Below, piece after piece: positions 1 to 8,906 of a DNA stretch of 64,000 nt; within the stretch, counting starts at the first letter, position 1; the number at the start of each line of letters is the position of its first letter. The translations under genes were made by a program, and so were the position numbers. The notes below the pieces were generated by a model. That model saw only the letters and a program-made list of their open reading frames with translations. It was not told the origin of the DNA and did not search any database. Source of the DNA: an uncultured Lachnospiraceae bacterium. GTDB lineage: Bacteria; Bacillota; Clostridia; Lachnospirales; Lachnospiraceae. The DNA lies in assembly GCA_905199445.1 (NCBI GenBank), contig CAJKGK010000014.1, positions 19,723 to 83,722 on the forward strand, given 5' to 3'.

Positions 1-236
1 TCCAGTGTCCAGGCTGCTCTAAAATGTTTCATGGCCTGAATATGATTGCCTTTTTCTTCAAGAACAATCGCATAAAGATTATGTGGCTGAGGTGCATCGG
101 GAAATACAGCCATGGCCGAACCGGCATACGCCTGAGCTTCATCCAGTTTTCCGGCACCTACCAGTTCCCGAATATCAACACATAACGTTCTTAATGCTTC
201 TTCATTATGATTTAATGTAAACTGCTGATTCAACAT
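1..236 (-). CDS. TPR-repeat protein, N-terminal part (runs off the window)
   Basis: The first 78 codons of a leftward gene are present and the rest lies outside the window. Residues about 28-78 show the alternating small/aromatic pattern of tetratricopeptide helices (for example KLDEAQAYAGSAM and GNHIQAMKHFRAAW, 34 residues apart), so a protein-protein interaction scaffold is likely. The start at 236 is preferred: AAAGGAGG lies at 246-253, nine bases upstream, whereas an in-frame ATG at 245 abuts the site with no spacing. It has its own promoter region with a response-regulator-like operator at 338-400. The binding partner and function are unknown. Confidence 0.7.
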   Translation of the reverse strand, partial: MLNQQFTLNHNEEALRTLCVDIRELVGAGKLDEAQAYAGSAMAVFPDAPQPHNLYAIVLEEKGNHIQAMKHFRAAWTL

Positions 237-337
237 CGCAGTCATCCTCCTTTATTCTCAAATCCCTCAAAAGTATCTATTTTACCTAACCTAAATATTT
301 CTTTTATTGGGAATCTGTATATTTTCTTTATGCTTTT

Positions 338-400
338 ATTATAGACTGCAGACTGTGAGGATTGTGTGAGAGATTTCCATGTTCTGTGAGGATTGTGTGA
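338..400 (-). promoter_or_regulatory. Promoter with duplicated OmpR-type operator for the TPR gene
   Basis: A 17-bp sequence (minus strand TCACACAATCCTCACAG) is repeated perfectly at 353-369 and 384-400, a 31-bp period. Each copy contains two TCACA half sites 11 bp apart, the head-to-tail spacing typical of OmpR/PhoB-family response regulators. A TATAAT -10 box lies at 338-343. The first copy covers the place where the -35 box should be (361-366), which is the arrangement of an activator-dependent promoter. The regulator is not identified in the window; assignment to this family is inference from spacing. Confidence 0.55.
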
Positions 401-424
401 CTAAAACAGGATATACCCATGCCA

Positions 425-1333
425 TCATTGCATGTGATTTGGATGCCCGGACTTTTTCTGATATGCCTTAGGGGTACAGCCCATATAATCTTTGAATACC
501 TTACCAAAGTAACAGGCGTCAGAAAAACCTGTCAGCTGGGCCGTCCTTGTCACACTCTCTCCACTGCGCAGCCAGACCAGACTCTGCTGAACCCTATAAT
601 ATAGAAGATACTGGAAAATCGTCATATGCATATGCTTTTTAAAAAAGCGGCAGCACTCACTTTTGCATAGCCCTACATGATCGGCGATCATATCCAATGT
701 CAGCGTCTGTGCGTAATTTTCCTGGATAAAGGCAATCATCTGCCGCAGACGTTCCAATCCGGCCCAACTTGTCTGATTTCCGTTCGGCTGCTTTCTGAAA
801 TAATCCCAAAGGTCCCGCCAGATTCGGCATAATGAGATATGAATGTCCATTTCATAACCAGTACTCCCCAAAACCTGATCATCCCATAACTGAACAATCT
901 TTTTTATTTCTTCCAGAATGCTTTGCTGCCAGTCCACAGACGGCAAAAGCCTCAGGGCACACCAGCTGTCATTTTCTGTAATAAAACTCACATAATCCGA
1001 CTCAAGGCAGCTGTTTTCATAACCGTAAATAAATCTCGGGTGAAAAGTAATCGTTCGGTAAGTACAGTCATTCCCATCCCGCATCTGTCCGGAATGAAGG
1101 GTATTACTGTTACAAAAAAGCCCCTCGCCTTCCTTTAAGAGATAGCTCTGCGCATTGACCCTGTATTCAATTTGTCCCCGCTCAATCAGCGTCAGCTCAA
1201 TCTCCGGATGCCAGTGCCATAAAAAAGCGCCGCGCTCATACTTTGACAGCTGTTCCGCTGTAATATTCACCGGAAATGAAAAATCTCCGTGAGCCTTTAG
1301 CTCCCTGCGATGATCATTGGTATAAATCTGCAT
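425..1333 (-). CDS. AraC-family transcriptional regulator with cupin sensor domain
   Basis: This 302-residue protein has an N-terminal cupin-like fold (residues about 25-90, FLWHWHPEIELTLIERG then LFCNSNTLHSG) and a C-terminal AraC double helix-turn-helix (about 200-300, ending in FKDYMGCTPKAYQKK). Such regulators bind a sugar or related effector in the cupin and activate nearby catabolic genes. The start at 1333 is chosen because GAGGTG lies just upstream; an earlier in-frame ATG has no ribosome site. It is divergent from galK, 144 bp away, so control of galK-galE by this protein is a reasonable inference, but the effector is unknown. Confidence 0.85.
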   Translation of the reverse strand: MQIYTNDHRRELKAHGDFSFPVNITAEQLSKYERGAFLWHWHPEIELTLIERGQIEYRVNAQSYLLKEGEGLFCNSNTLHSGQMRDGNDCTYRTITFHPRFIYGYENSCLESDYVSFITENDSWCALRLLPSVDWQQSILEEIKKIVQLWDDQVLGSTGYEMDIHISLCRIWRDLWDYFRKQPNGNQTSWAGLERLRQMIAFIQENYAQTLTLDMIADHVGLCKSECCRFFKKHMHMTIFQYLLYYRVQQSLVWLRSGESVTRTAQLTGFSDACYFGKVFKDYMGCTPKAYQKKSGHPNHMQ

Positions 1334-1374
1334 AAAACACCTCAATATATTTATATTTTTAACCACTATATTTG

Positions 1375-1403
1375 TTGTTTTAAATTTAAAGTCCCATTAT
1401 AAT
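1375..1403 (+). promoter_or_regulatory. Putative galK promoter
   Basis: TTGTTT (1375-1380) and TATAAT (1398-1403) are separated by exactly 17 bp and lie 75 bp before the galK start, in the divergent region shared with the AraC gene. The -35 box is weak, as expected for an activator-dependent promoter. Confidence 0.5.
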
Positions 1404-1477
1404 TATATATCATCAATACAAATAAAGCCATAGCGGACTAAAATTACCGCTGTACTTTTTACGAAAGGACGGATCCT

Positions 1478-2647
1478 ATGTTAAATCAACTGAAAGCAAA
1501 ATTTGAAGAACTTTTCGGTAAAGACGGAGATATCCGCAGCTATTTTGCGCCTGGCCGTGTCAATCTCATCGGTGAACATACCGACTATAACGGCGGTCAT
1601 GTATTTCCTTGTGCGCTGACCCTGGGAACCTACGGAATTGCCCGGAAACGCAGTGACAAAAAACTTCGTTTTTATTCCTTGAACTTTCCCCACACAGGCA
1701 TCATCGAGGCATCGCTGGATGGACTTGAGCCTTCATCTTCTTCAGATTGGACAAATTATCCAAAAGGGGTATTCTGGACATTTGAAAAACACGGACATAC
1801 CATCAGCCAGGGGGTTGACCTGCTTATTTACGGAACCATCCCCAACGCCTCCGGCCTGTCCTCCTCTGCATCTCTTGAAGTGCTGACAGCCCTTGTCATT
1901 AAAGATCTTTTCGGTTTTGATCAGCTTTCCATGACCGATCTGGCACTCTACGGACAGTATTCGGAAAATAATTTTAACGGTATGAACTGTGGAATCATGG
2001 ATCAGTTTGCCGTTGCCATGGGCAAAAAGGACAATGCCATTTTCCTGGATACAAGCACCCTGGAATTTGAATATGCACCGGTTATTCTGGAAGATGCTCA
2101 GATTGTGATCACCAACAGCAAAGTTAAACACAGTCTGGTAGATTCAGCTTACAATGAACGCCGTAAAAGCTGTGAACTGGCCCTAAAAGAGCTTCAGGCC
2201 GTTACCGCCATTCAGACGCTGGGAGATCTTAGCGAAGCAGAATTTGAAACTTTAAAAGACACCATCAAAGATGACAGACGGCGGGCCATGGCCAAACATG
2301 CCGTTTATGAAAATCAGCGAACCATCAAGGCCGTTGAAGCCTTAAAAAACAATGATATCAAAGCCTTTGGCCATCTGATGAATGAATCTCACATTTCTCT
2401 GCGTGACGACTATAAGGTTTCCTGTGAGGAAATTGATTTACTTGTGGATACGGCATGGGCCATTCCAGGTGTTCTCGGTTCAAGAATCACCGGCGGCGGT
2501 TTTGGCGGCTGTACAGTCAGCATTGTAAAAACAGATGCCGTTGAACAATTTAAGGAAAAACTTCAGTCCGTTTATCAGGAAAAGCTGGGACTTACTGCAG
2601 AATTTTACGTCGCTGAAATCGGTAACGGCGCATCCCGTCTGGACTAA
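1478..2647 (+). CDS. galK: Galactokinase
   Basis: Galactokinase (389 residues, usual family length) phosphorylates alpha-D-galactose at C1 with ATP, the entry step of the Leloir pathway, in the cytoplasm. The galactokinase signature is at residues 26-37 (GRVNLIGEHTDY), the GHMP-kinase ATP loop GLSSSASLEV is near 125, and the third GHMP motif GGGFGGC is near the C-terminus. AAAGGACGG precedes the ATG. It is followed by galE in the same direction 82 bp on, making a galK-galE unit; no galT is present in the window, so the uridylyltransferase must be encoded elsewhere. Confidence 0.95.
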   Translation: MLNQLKAKFEELFGKDGDIRSYFAPGRVNLIGEHTDYNGGHVFPCALTLGTYGIARKRSDKKLRFYSLNFPHTGIIEASLDGLEPSSSSDWTNYPKGVFWTFEKHGHTISQGVDLLIYGTIPNASGLSSSASLEVLTALVIKDLFGFDQLSMTDLALYGQYSENNFNGMNCGIMDQFAVAMGKKDNAIFLDTSTLEFEYAPVILEDAQIVITNSKVKHSLVDSAYNERRKSCELALKELQAVTAIQTLGDLSEAEFETLKDTIKDDRRRAMAKHAVYENQRTIKAVEALKNNDIKAFGHLMNESHISLRDDYKVSCEEIDLLVDTAWAIPGVLGSRITGGGFGGCTVSIVKTDAVEQFKEKLQSVYQEKLGLTAEFYVAEIGNGASRLD

Positions 2648-2729
2648 TGCCCGGAAATAATATATACTAAAACAGGCCCTGGTACGGATTCATTTCAGGG
2701 CCCAACAATCAACTATGGAGGTATTTCTC

Positions 2730-3746
2730 ATGAGAATATTGGTAACAGGCGGTGCCGGATATATCGGCAGCCACACATGTGTTGAACTTTTAAATGAAGG
2801 CCATGAAGTCGTTGTTGTGGATAATCTGTATAATGCCAGCGAAAAGGCACTGGAAAGGGTACAGGAAATTACCGGACGCAGTCTCACCTTCTATAAGGCA
2901 GATATCAGAGATAAACAGGCCATGAACGATATTTTTGACCGGGAAGCCATTGATGCGGTTATTCATTTTGCAGGTCTTAAAGCGGTCGGTGAATCTGTGG
3001 TTAAGCCAATTGAATACTATGAAAATAACATTACAGGTACCCTCAACCTTTGCGATGCCATGAGAAATCACGGTGTTAAAAATATTATTTTCAGCTCCTC
3101 TGCCACCGTTTACGGCGACCCGGCAGAAATCCCCATCACAGAAAACTGCCCGAAAGGTACACCGACCAATCCTTATGGCTGGACAAAATGGATGCTGGAA
3201 CAGATTCTTACCGATCTTCATACGGCTGATCCCCAGTGGAATGTAATTCTTCTGCGCTACTTTAACCCCATTGGTGCGCATAAAAGTGGCCTGATCGGAG
3301 AAGATCCCAAAGGTATCCCCAACAATCTCCTCCCTTATGTGGCTCAGGTAGCGATTGGCAAACTGCCCTGTCTGGGTGTTTTCGGAGACGACTATGAAAC
3401 ACCGGACGGCACCGGCGTTCGGGATTATATCCACGTTGTGGATCTGGCCGTTGGTCATGTTAAGGCACTGAAGAAATTTAACGACACACCGGATGTGCGC
3501 GTTTACAATCTGGGTACAGGGAACGGCTACAGCGTTCTTCAGGTTGTCCATGCTTTTGAAAAAGCCTGCGGTCACCCGATCAATTACGAAATAAAACCCA
3601 GACGTGCAGGGGATATTGATGCCTGCTATGCCGATTCAGCCAAGGCCAAAGACGAACTTGACTGGCAGGCTCAGTACAATATCGATGACATGTGCGCAGA
3701 CTCCTGGCACTGGCAGACAAACAATCCTAACGGCTACAATGAATAA
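2730..3746 (+). CDS. galE: UDP-glucose 4-epimerase
   Basis: This 338-residue short-chain dehydrogenase/reductase family enzyme interconverts UDP-galactose and UDP-glucose with tightly bound NAD. The N-terminal Rossmann motif GGAGYIG starts at residue 7, SSSATVYG carries the catalytic Ser, and Y149-xxx-K (YGWTK) is the catalytic pair. The typical GalE segment YFNPIGAH follows. The start at 2730 is taken because GGAGG lies at 2717-2721; an in-frame ATG five codons earlier overlaps that site. It completes the Leloir cycle begun by galK, and also supplies UDP-sugars for envelope glycans. The gene ends against a bidirectional terminator shared with kdpE. Confidence 0.95.
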   Translation: MRILVTGGAGYIGSHTCVELLNEGHEVVVVDNLYNASEKALERVQEITGRSLTFYKADIRDKQAMNDIFDREAIDAVIHFAGLKAVGESVVKPIEYYENNITGTLNLCDAMRNHGVKNIIFSSSATVYGDPAEIPITENCPKGTPTNPYGWTKWMLEQILTDLHTADPQWNVILLRYFNPIGAHKSGLIGEDPKGIPNNLLPYVAQVAIGKLPCLGVFGDDYETPDGTGVRDYIHVVDLAVGHVKALKKFNDTPDVRVYNLGTGNGYSVLQVVHAFEKACGHPINYEIKPRRAGDIDACYADSAKAKDELDWQAQYNIDDMCADSWHWQTNNPNGYNE

Positions 3747-3758
3747 TTAAACCTTTGC

Positions 3759-3814
3759 AAAAATAAAGTGCTTCTGACCATAGACATATAAGCGGCCAGA
3801 AGCACTTTATTTTT
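3759..3814. terminator. Bidirectional terminator between galE and kdpE
   Basis: AAAAATAAAGTGCTTCTG and its exact reverse complement flank a loop of about 20 bases. A-runs on the left and T-runs on the right give a usable U-tract in both directions, serving galE from the left and kdpE from the right. Confidence 0.85.
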
Positions 3815-3817
3815 GTA

Positions 3818-4522
3818 TTACTGATCTGCCATCCGATATCCAACCCCGATTTCCGTAATAATATAATGGGGTTTTGCCGGATTTTTTTCAATTTTACGCC
3901 GCAAGCCTGCCATCATGGCTCTTAAAGCCTGAGTATCTGAACCATAGCCGGCGCCCCACACTTCTTTAATGATAAAAGCACTGGTTAATACTTTACCGGC
4001 ATTTTTCATAAACAGGGTCATCAGGTTAAATTCCATGGGAGTCAGATGCAGTGCCTCACCGTCCAAAGTCATCAGGTGTTTTTCCAAATCCAGGCTTAAC
4101 CCACCTACCGTAAAAACAGTTTGCGGACCAGCAGAATTTCCCTGTCTGTATAAATGCCGGAAAGCCACACGGATTCTGGCCAGCAGCTCAGTGGCAGAAA
4201 AAGGCTTTGTCAGATAATCATCTGCCCCCAGGTCCAAAGCAGCTGCCTTTTCTTTATCCTGGTCTCTTGCAGAAACAACGATCACAGGGATCTGGGACCA
4301 GGTTCTCACTTTTTCGATCACCGTCATACCATCAGCATCCGGCAACCCAAGATCCAGAAGCATCATATCCACCGGATCTGACACAAGGCGCTCCATGGCC
4401 CCCACAGCACTGCCTGCGGTCACACATTTAAACCCTTCATTTTTAAGGGCATACACAATAAAATTTCTGATTTGTGGATCATCCTCTACCACAAGAATCG
4501 TTTCACCGTACAGATGCATCAT
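3818..4522 (-). CDS. kdpE: Kdp operon response regulator
   Basis: A 234-residue OmpR/PhoB-family response regulator. The receiver domain has acidic residues D14-D15, phospho-acceptor D57 (LLDLGLP) and conserved K106 (TKPF). The C-terminal winged-helix DNA-binding domain runs from about 135 to 232 and ends GVGYRM. Position as the last gene of the kdp operon identifies it as KdpE, which activates kdp transcription when potassium is limiting or osmotic stress is high. The ATG at 4522 overlaps the TGA of the kinase gene (ATGATG), and AAGGAGG precedes it, so the two are translationally coupled. Confidence 0.92.
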   Translation of the reverse strand: MMHLYGETILVVEDDPQIRNFIVYALKNEGFKCVTAGSAVGAMERLVSDPVDMMLLDLGLPDADGMTVIEKVRTWSQIPVIVVSARDQDKEKAAALDLGADDYLTKPFSATELLARIRVAFRHLYRQGNSAGPQTVFTVGGLSLDLEKHLMTLDGEALHLTPMEFNLMTLFMKNAGKVLTSAFIIKEVWGAGYGSDTQALRAMMAGLRRKIEKNPAKPHYIITEIGVGYRMADQ

Positions 4523-6108
4523 TGATCCTCCTTCATTGCTTTGTTTAAATTCCCCTGATCTTCCAGAGGGAGGGTAAATATAAACCAAGCACCCGGTCCG
4601 TCGGTACGGTTGGCGGCTTTAATATCACCCCCGTGAGCCCGCACAATGGACTGGCAGATGGGCAGCCCCAGACCGATCCCTTTTCTGGCATCAACAGGTT
4701 TGATCTGGGATGTATAAAAAGTCTGGAAAATATTAGGCAAATCCTCCTGTGCAATCCCATCGCCCCGGTCAGCCACCTGGAAGATGGCCTGATGATGCAC
4801 CTCATCTTTTTCCACATAAATCTGAATTTCATCCTCAGGCTTAGAATGTTTTACCGCATTATCCAACAGATTAATCAACACCTGCAAGATCAGCTTGCCA
4901 TCCATAGGCACCATTAAAACCTCCGGGGGAATATGGGCATTAATCTCATAATCTCCGGCCCGTTTGGACATTTTTTCAATGGCACTTCCTATAATCTCCT
5001 CCACGGCTTCATACTGCTTATTCAAAACCATACGGCCCTCCTGAAGCTTTGTCAGACTTAAAATATTTTCCACAAGAGAATGAAGCCACTGGGCGTCCTC
5101 CAGGATACCCTTGGTCATGTCATACCTTGGATCCTCTTTTGCCGTCATATCCAGTATCATTTCCGAGGTCCCCATAATTCCCGACAAAGGTGTCCTCAGG
5201 TCATGAGAAATGGCCCTGAGCAAATTTGCCCGATAGCGTTCCTGAACAATTTCCTGCTGAGAACGGATCTGAGATTTCACGGAAACAATCCGGCTCATGG
5301 CCAGCGATGCACACTCAATCAGAGAATGCAAAAAACGTTTCTGATGCTCTGTCAGTAACTTTGTTTCCTGTCTGGGAAGGCGCAAAATTCCCAGAATATG
5401 ATTCGTTCCGTTAATGGGCCAGTCCACAAATTCCCCACTTTCTTCACAGTCCCCTTTAGTCCGGAGAAAAAAAGTCTCCATACCTTCCCGATCCAAAACT
5501 TCATGTCTGGTCATTGTACCGTCACACGCCCGCCATATGAAATCATCCTTCCATTTTCCATCTTCATCACAGCAAAGACAGCCGGCCTCGCATAAAAAGC
5601 GGTTCCCCGCCGCAGTCACAATAATCCCTGCAATTTCTTCCAGGTCTTTGGCCTCTGTCAGCCGACTTGTCAGCTGGTATAATGCCAGTGTCTCCTGTTC
5701 CTTATCCCGGGCTTTCCTGGCATTTTGTTTAACCCTGGATGTAAGGGTTGTGGTGACCAATGAGGTCAGCGTCATACAGGCAAAGGTGATCATATAGCCT
5801 GGATCATAGACATTTAAAGAATAATAAGGTGCTGTAAAAAAATAGTTAAAAGCAAAAGTGGCGCCCACAGCCGACAATACCCCCCAGAAATAGCCTCTGG
5901 TCACGCAGGCCGTCAGAAAGACCCCGATTAAATACATTAATACAATATTGGTTTCTTTAAATCCCACGGTTTTAAAAAGTATTCCCACAACCGAAGCACC
6001 ACCGATGGACACAGCCGCAACAGCCATAGAAAATACAGCGCTGATCGCCGTTTCTTTGCTCTGCCGCATGGCCTGATCAAGATACAGCGTTTTCTCAAAT
6101 TTATCCAT
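4519..6108 (-). CDS. kdpD: KdpD C-terminal half: DUF4118 membrane domain plus histidine kinase
   Basis: A 529-residue sensor kinase that corresponds to the second half of KdpD. Four closely packed membrane segments (DUF4118/KdpD transmembrane domain) occupy about residues 20-120, then a GAF-like region (about 145-270), the HisKA dimer helix with H302 (AISHDLRTPL), and a HATPase domain with N, G1 (DRGDGIA) and G2 (GIGLGL) boxes. It lacks the N-terminal KdpD/Usp sensor module, which is encoded by the separate gene immediately upstream (stop 18 bp before). It phosphorylates KdpE. AAAGGAG precedes the ATG. The two-gene arrangement is discussed in the findings. Confidence 0.9.
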   Translation of the reverse strand: MDKFEKTLYLDQAMRQSKETAISAVFSMAVAAVSIGGASVVGILFKTVGFKETNIVLMYLIGVFLTACVTRGYFWGVLSAVGATFAFNYFFTAPYYSLNVYDPGYMITFACMTLTSLVTTTLTSRVKQNARKARDKEQETLALYQLTSRLTEAKDLEEIAGIIVTAAGNRFLCEAGCLCCDEDGKWKDDFIWRACDGTMTRHEVLDREGMETFFLRTKGDCEESGEFVDWPINGTNHILGILRLPRQETKLLTEHQKRFLHSLIECASLAMSRIVSVKSQIRSQQEIVQERYRANLLRAISHDLRTPLSGIMGTSEMILDMTAKEDPRYDMTKGILEDAQWLHSLVENILSLTKLQEGRMVLNKQYEAVEEIIGSAIEKMSKRAGDYEINAHIPPEVLMVPMDGKLILQVLINLLDNAVKHSKPEDEIQIYVEKDEVHHQAIFQVADRGDGIAQEDLPNIFQTFYTSQIKPVDARKGIGLGLPICQSIVRAHGGDIKAANRTDGPGAWFIFTLPLEDQGNLNKAMKEDQ

Positions 6109-6126
6109 GAAGCTTCACTCCTTTTT

Positions 6127-8196
6127 TCATTCAGAACAATTGTTTTCCCTTTGGTGTTCAATTAAAAGAGAATCCGCTTCCATGGCCAGGGCGCCCTCGG
6201 AAAATATAGCCAGCATAATACTTTCATCAAATGCTGAAATGTGGGTACCGTCCCCCATATAAATACCTATAACTCCAAAGGCTTTCTCCTCGTTGCGCAC
6301 TGCAATATAAAGACCTTTAGCGCCTGAAAGGGTACCTGTGGTCGCCCCGGCATGTTTATTATTCTGATAAACCCAGGCAGCAACCCCCAACTCCCCAGGT
6401 GTAAGCAATTCTTCGATATGGCTGTCCGCTTCTCTGGCAAACTTAAGGGGTGTCTTTGTCTTCATGGGATCTGCGGAATAATAAACAATATCTCTGTCCA
6501 AAAGCTTGTAAAGCTGCCCCGCAAGAACCTGAGCCAGCGCCGTCTGTCCGCTGGCTTTTTGAAGTTTCAGGCTTGTTTCAAGAAGTATATCCGTTCGATA
6601 AGCCTTTTTTGCGGCCTGTGTCCCATAATTTTTCACCTTTTTTGCCAAAACTGCTGTAATAAATCCTGAAATAAACATAATCACAAAGGTTACAATATAG
6701 CTGGGTTTATATACCATCAATGTATAAACAGGTTCTGTAAAAAAGAAATTAAAGCAGCAAACAGAAAAAGCCGCCGCGATCAAACTGCAGATCTGATTAA
6801 CTGTCAGCAAAGCTGTAAGCAAAACCCCAAGAATATAGACGGTAATTATATTTGATTCATCAAAACCCATTGCCTGAAATAAAAATGCAATCAAAGTACT
6901 GGCTGTAAGCACACCGGCTACGGCTAAAACATCCATAGCCAGGGCAGGCATATCCGGTTTTGGCTTAGTCCTTTTTTTCTGCTTAATCCCCAGCGTATCT
7001 TTATACTTTTTAGTATAAGTATCCGGAATCAGATAAACTTCCATTTTAGGCACAAGCTGGGTCAGCTGTTGTGAAAAGCTAATATTTTGCCTGAGAAAAC
7101 TGCGCTTTGTGTAGCTTCGTCCGAGAACAATTTTAGAGACGCCTGAAACCCGGGCATATTCGGCAATCTGTTTTGTAATATCACCGCCGTACAAGGTTAC
7201 AACTTTTGCCCCCAGCTGTTGAGCCAGCCGCTCATTCATCTGAAGCCTTGCGTCATCCTCATCGGATATCCCATCAGAACCAGGGACCTCCACATGAACT
7301 GCCGTAAATTTTCCCTTAAAGGCTTTAGCCATACGGGCCCCGGCCCGGATCACCTTCACATTAGACGGCGAAGGAGACAGACAGACTAAAATATGTTCAC
7401 CGGTATAAAATTCGCTGTCCTTGTTTTCCGCCCTCATTTTTTCTGTTTTCTGATTCACCTGATCCGCAGTACGCCTTAAGGCAATCTCCCTTAATGCGGT
7501 AAGATTGCCCACAGTAAAAAAATTTTCCATGGCCCGACCGGCCTGACGGGTTTTGTAAATTTTCCCTTCTCTAAGCCGGACAAGAAGCTCTTTGGGTTCA
7601 ATATCAACAAGCTCCACTTCATCTGCCTGATCAAAAACAAAATCCGGAATCCGCTCTCTGACCTGAACACCTGTGATCGACTGCACAATATCATTGAGAC
7701 TTTCCAGATGCTGAACATTGACGGTTGTATAAACATCAATCCCTGCCTTTAAAAGCTCCTCTATATCCTGATAACGTTTGATATGGCGGCAGCCTTTGGC
7801 ATTGGTATGGGCCAGCTCATCCACCAAAATCAGCTGAGGGCGGCGTTTTAGTGCCCCATCCAAATCCAGCTCATGAAGCACAATATTTTTATAGGAAACA
7901 TATAAAGGGCGCAGCTGCTCAAGCCCTTCCATAAGCTTCATCGTTTCCGGACGGGCGTGAGGTTCAATATACCCAGCTACCACATCAATGCCGTCCTGCT
8001 TGGCCTCATGGGCGGCTTCCAGCATGGCATAGGTTTTTCCCACCCCCGCCGAATAGCCGAAAAAAATTTTCAGACTTCCCCTTTTTTTCTTTTCCGATGC
8101 CGCCTGGATCTGAAGCTTTTTAAGCAAAAGCTCCGGATCCGGACGGTTATCCTCATCTTTTATATTAAAATCCATCGTCTGTGACAATACAAACAC
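6127..8196 (-). CDS. kdpD: KdpD N-terminal half: KdpD/Usp sensor plus second DUF4118 membrane domain
   Basis: A 689-residue protein with the N-terminal KdpD domain (Walker A at residues 47-55, GYSAGVGKT; LVDELAHTNA further on), a universal-stress-protein domain (about 250-375, LVCLSPSPSNV), a DUF4118 four-helix membrane domain (about 420-520) and a C-terminal GAF-like domain. There is no HisKA or HATPase region, so it cannot autophosphorylate alone. In staphylococcal KdpD the Usp domain binds cyclic di-AMP, so a nucleotide-sensing role is plausible here. The start is uncertain: GTG at 8196 sits two bases after AGGAG, while ATG at 8175 is too distant. It likely works as a sensory partner of the downstream kinase. 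Confidence 0.85.
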   Translation of the reverse strand: MFVLSQTMDFNIKDEDNRPDPELLLKKLQIQAASEKKKRGSLKIFFGYSAGVGKTYAMLEAAHEAKQDGIDVVAGYIEPHARPETMKLMEGLEQLRPLYVSYKNIVLHELDLDGALKRRPQLILVDELAHTNAKGCRHIKRYQDIEELLKAGIDVYTTVNVQHLESLNDIVQSITGVQVRERIPDFVFDQADEVELVDIEPKELLVRLREGKIYKTRQAGRAMENFFTVGNLTALREIALRRTADQVNQKTEKMRAENKDSEFYTGEHILVCLSPSPSNVKVIRAGARMAKAFKGKFTAVHVEVPGSDGISDEDDARLQMNERLAQQLGAKVVTLYGGDITKQIAEYARVSGVSKIVLGRSYTKRSFLRQNISFSQQLTQLVPKMEVYLIPDTYTKKYKDTLGIKQKKRTKPKPDMPALAMDVLAVAGVLTASTLIAFLFQAMGFDESNIITVYILGVLLTALLTVNQICSLIAAAFSVCCFNFFFTEPVYTLMVYKPSYIVTFVIMFISGFITAVLAKKVKNYGTQAAKKAYRTDILLETSLKLQKASGQTALAQVLAGQLYKLLDRDIVYYSADPMKTKTPLKFAREADSHIEELLTPGELGVAAWVYQNNKHAGATTGTLSGAKGLYIAVRNEEKAFGVIGIYMGDGTHISAFDESIMLAIFSEGALAMEADSLLIEHQRENNCSE

Positions 8197-8231
8197 GTCT
8201 CCTGTCTGAATTTTTGTTTTTATGATCCAGC

Positions 8232-8888
8232 TTATTTGGCCAGTTCAATCATTCCCAGTTCCTGGGCAATATCAAGGTTCACACCGAGGACATTAACGGT
8301 TTCTTCTCCAAAAATCCCCAGGAATTTTCCTGTTGTATGTTGGGCTACAATTTCCTGCAAACGTTCCTGGGAAAGTCCGGTATTAACGGCTAACTGGGGA
8401 ATCTGAATCTGTGCAGAAGCCGGACTGATATGCGGATCCAGGCCAGATCCTGAAGCGGTCAAAAGATCGGTGGGAATATCTTCCCTGGACACACCGGGAT
8501 GTGCTTCAAGAAATGTCTGAATGTCAGCTTCAACCCTTGCCTGTAAGTCAGGATTTGTGGGACCGTAGTTGGCGCTGCCCGAAGACAGTCCGGCATAATC
8601 TTCACCATTGTTATATTTTCCGTCTGAGGTATAAGTATTGTAATGATACTGGGACGGACGGCATTTCATAAAACGGTCATCGGTAAAATCCTGTCCCACA
8701 ATTTCTGATCCCAGCACTGTCCCGTCTGCTGCTGTAATCATACTTCCGTTGGCCTGATGAGGAAAAATCAACTGGGAAAGTCCGGTCAAAACAAGGGGAT
8801 AAATCAGACCACACAACACCATAAGTACAATGGACACTAACAGGGCCCTTTTTAAGCTGCCTAATGCAGATTTTACTTTTGAGTTCAT
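8232..8888 (-). CDS. kdpC: Potassium-transporting ATPase subunit C
   Basis: A 218-residue KdpC with one N-terminal membrane helix (about residues 12-35) and an extracytoplasmic domain containing the family hallmarks GSEIVGQ, FTDDRFMKCRPS, SGSANYGPTNP and TASGSGLDPHISPA. KdpC stabilises the KdpFABC complex and increases its apparent affinity for nucleotide and potassium. The start at 8888 has GGAGG nine bases upstream; an in-frame TTG three codons earlier abuts the site. It lies 18 bp after kdpB in the same operon. Confidence 0.95.
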   Translation of the reverse strand: MNSKVKSALGSLKRALLVSIVLMVLCGLIYPLVLTGLSQLIFPHQANGSMITAADGTVLGSEIVGQDFTDDRFMKCRPSQYHYNTYTSDGKYNNGEDYAGLSSGSANYGPTNPDLQARVEADIQTFLEAHPGVSREDIPTDLLTASGSGLDPHISPASAQIQIPQLAVNTGLSQERLQEIVAQHTTGKFLGIFGEETVNVLGVNLDIAQELGMIELAK

Positions 8889-8906
8889 TATATGCAACCT
8901 CCTATA

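Noticed and set aside
353..400. Start of a CRISPR array or tandem repeat
   Set aside because: Only two 17-bp copies are present, each with internal half sites at promoter positions, which fits an operator. No other repeat series exists in the window.
2790..3575. A 261-codon frame opposite galE
   Set aside because: Shadow of a highly conserved gene; no start signals.
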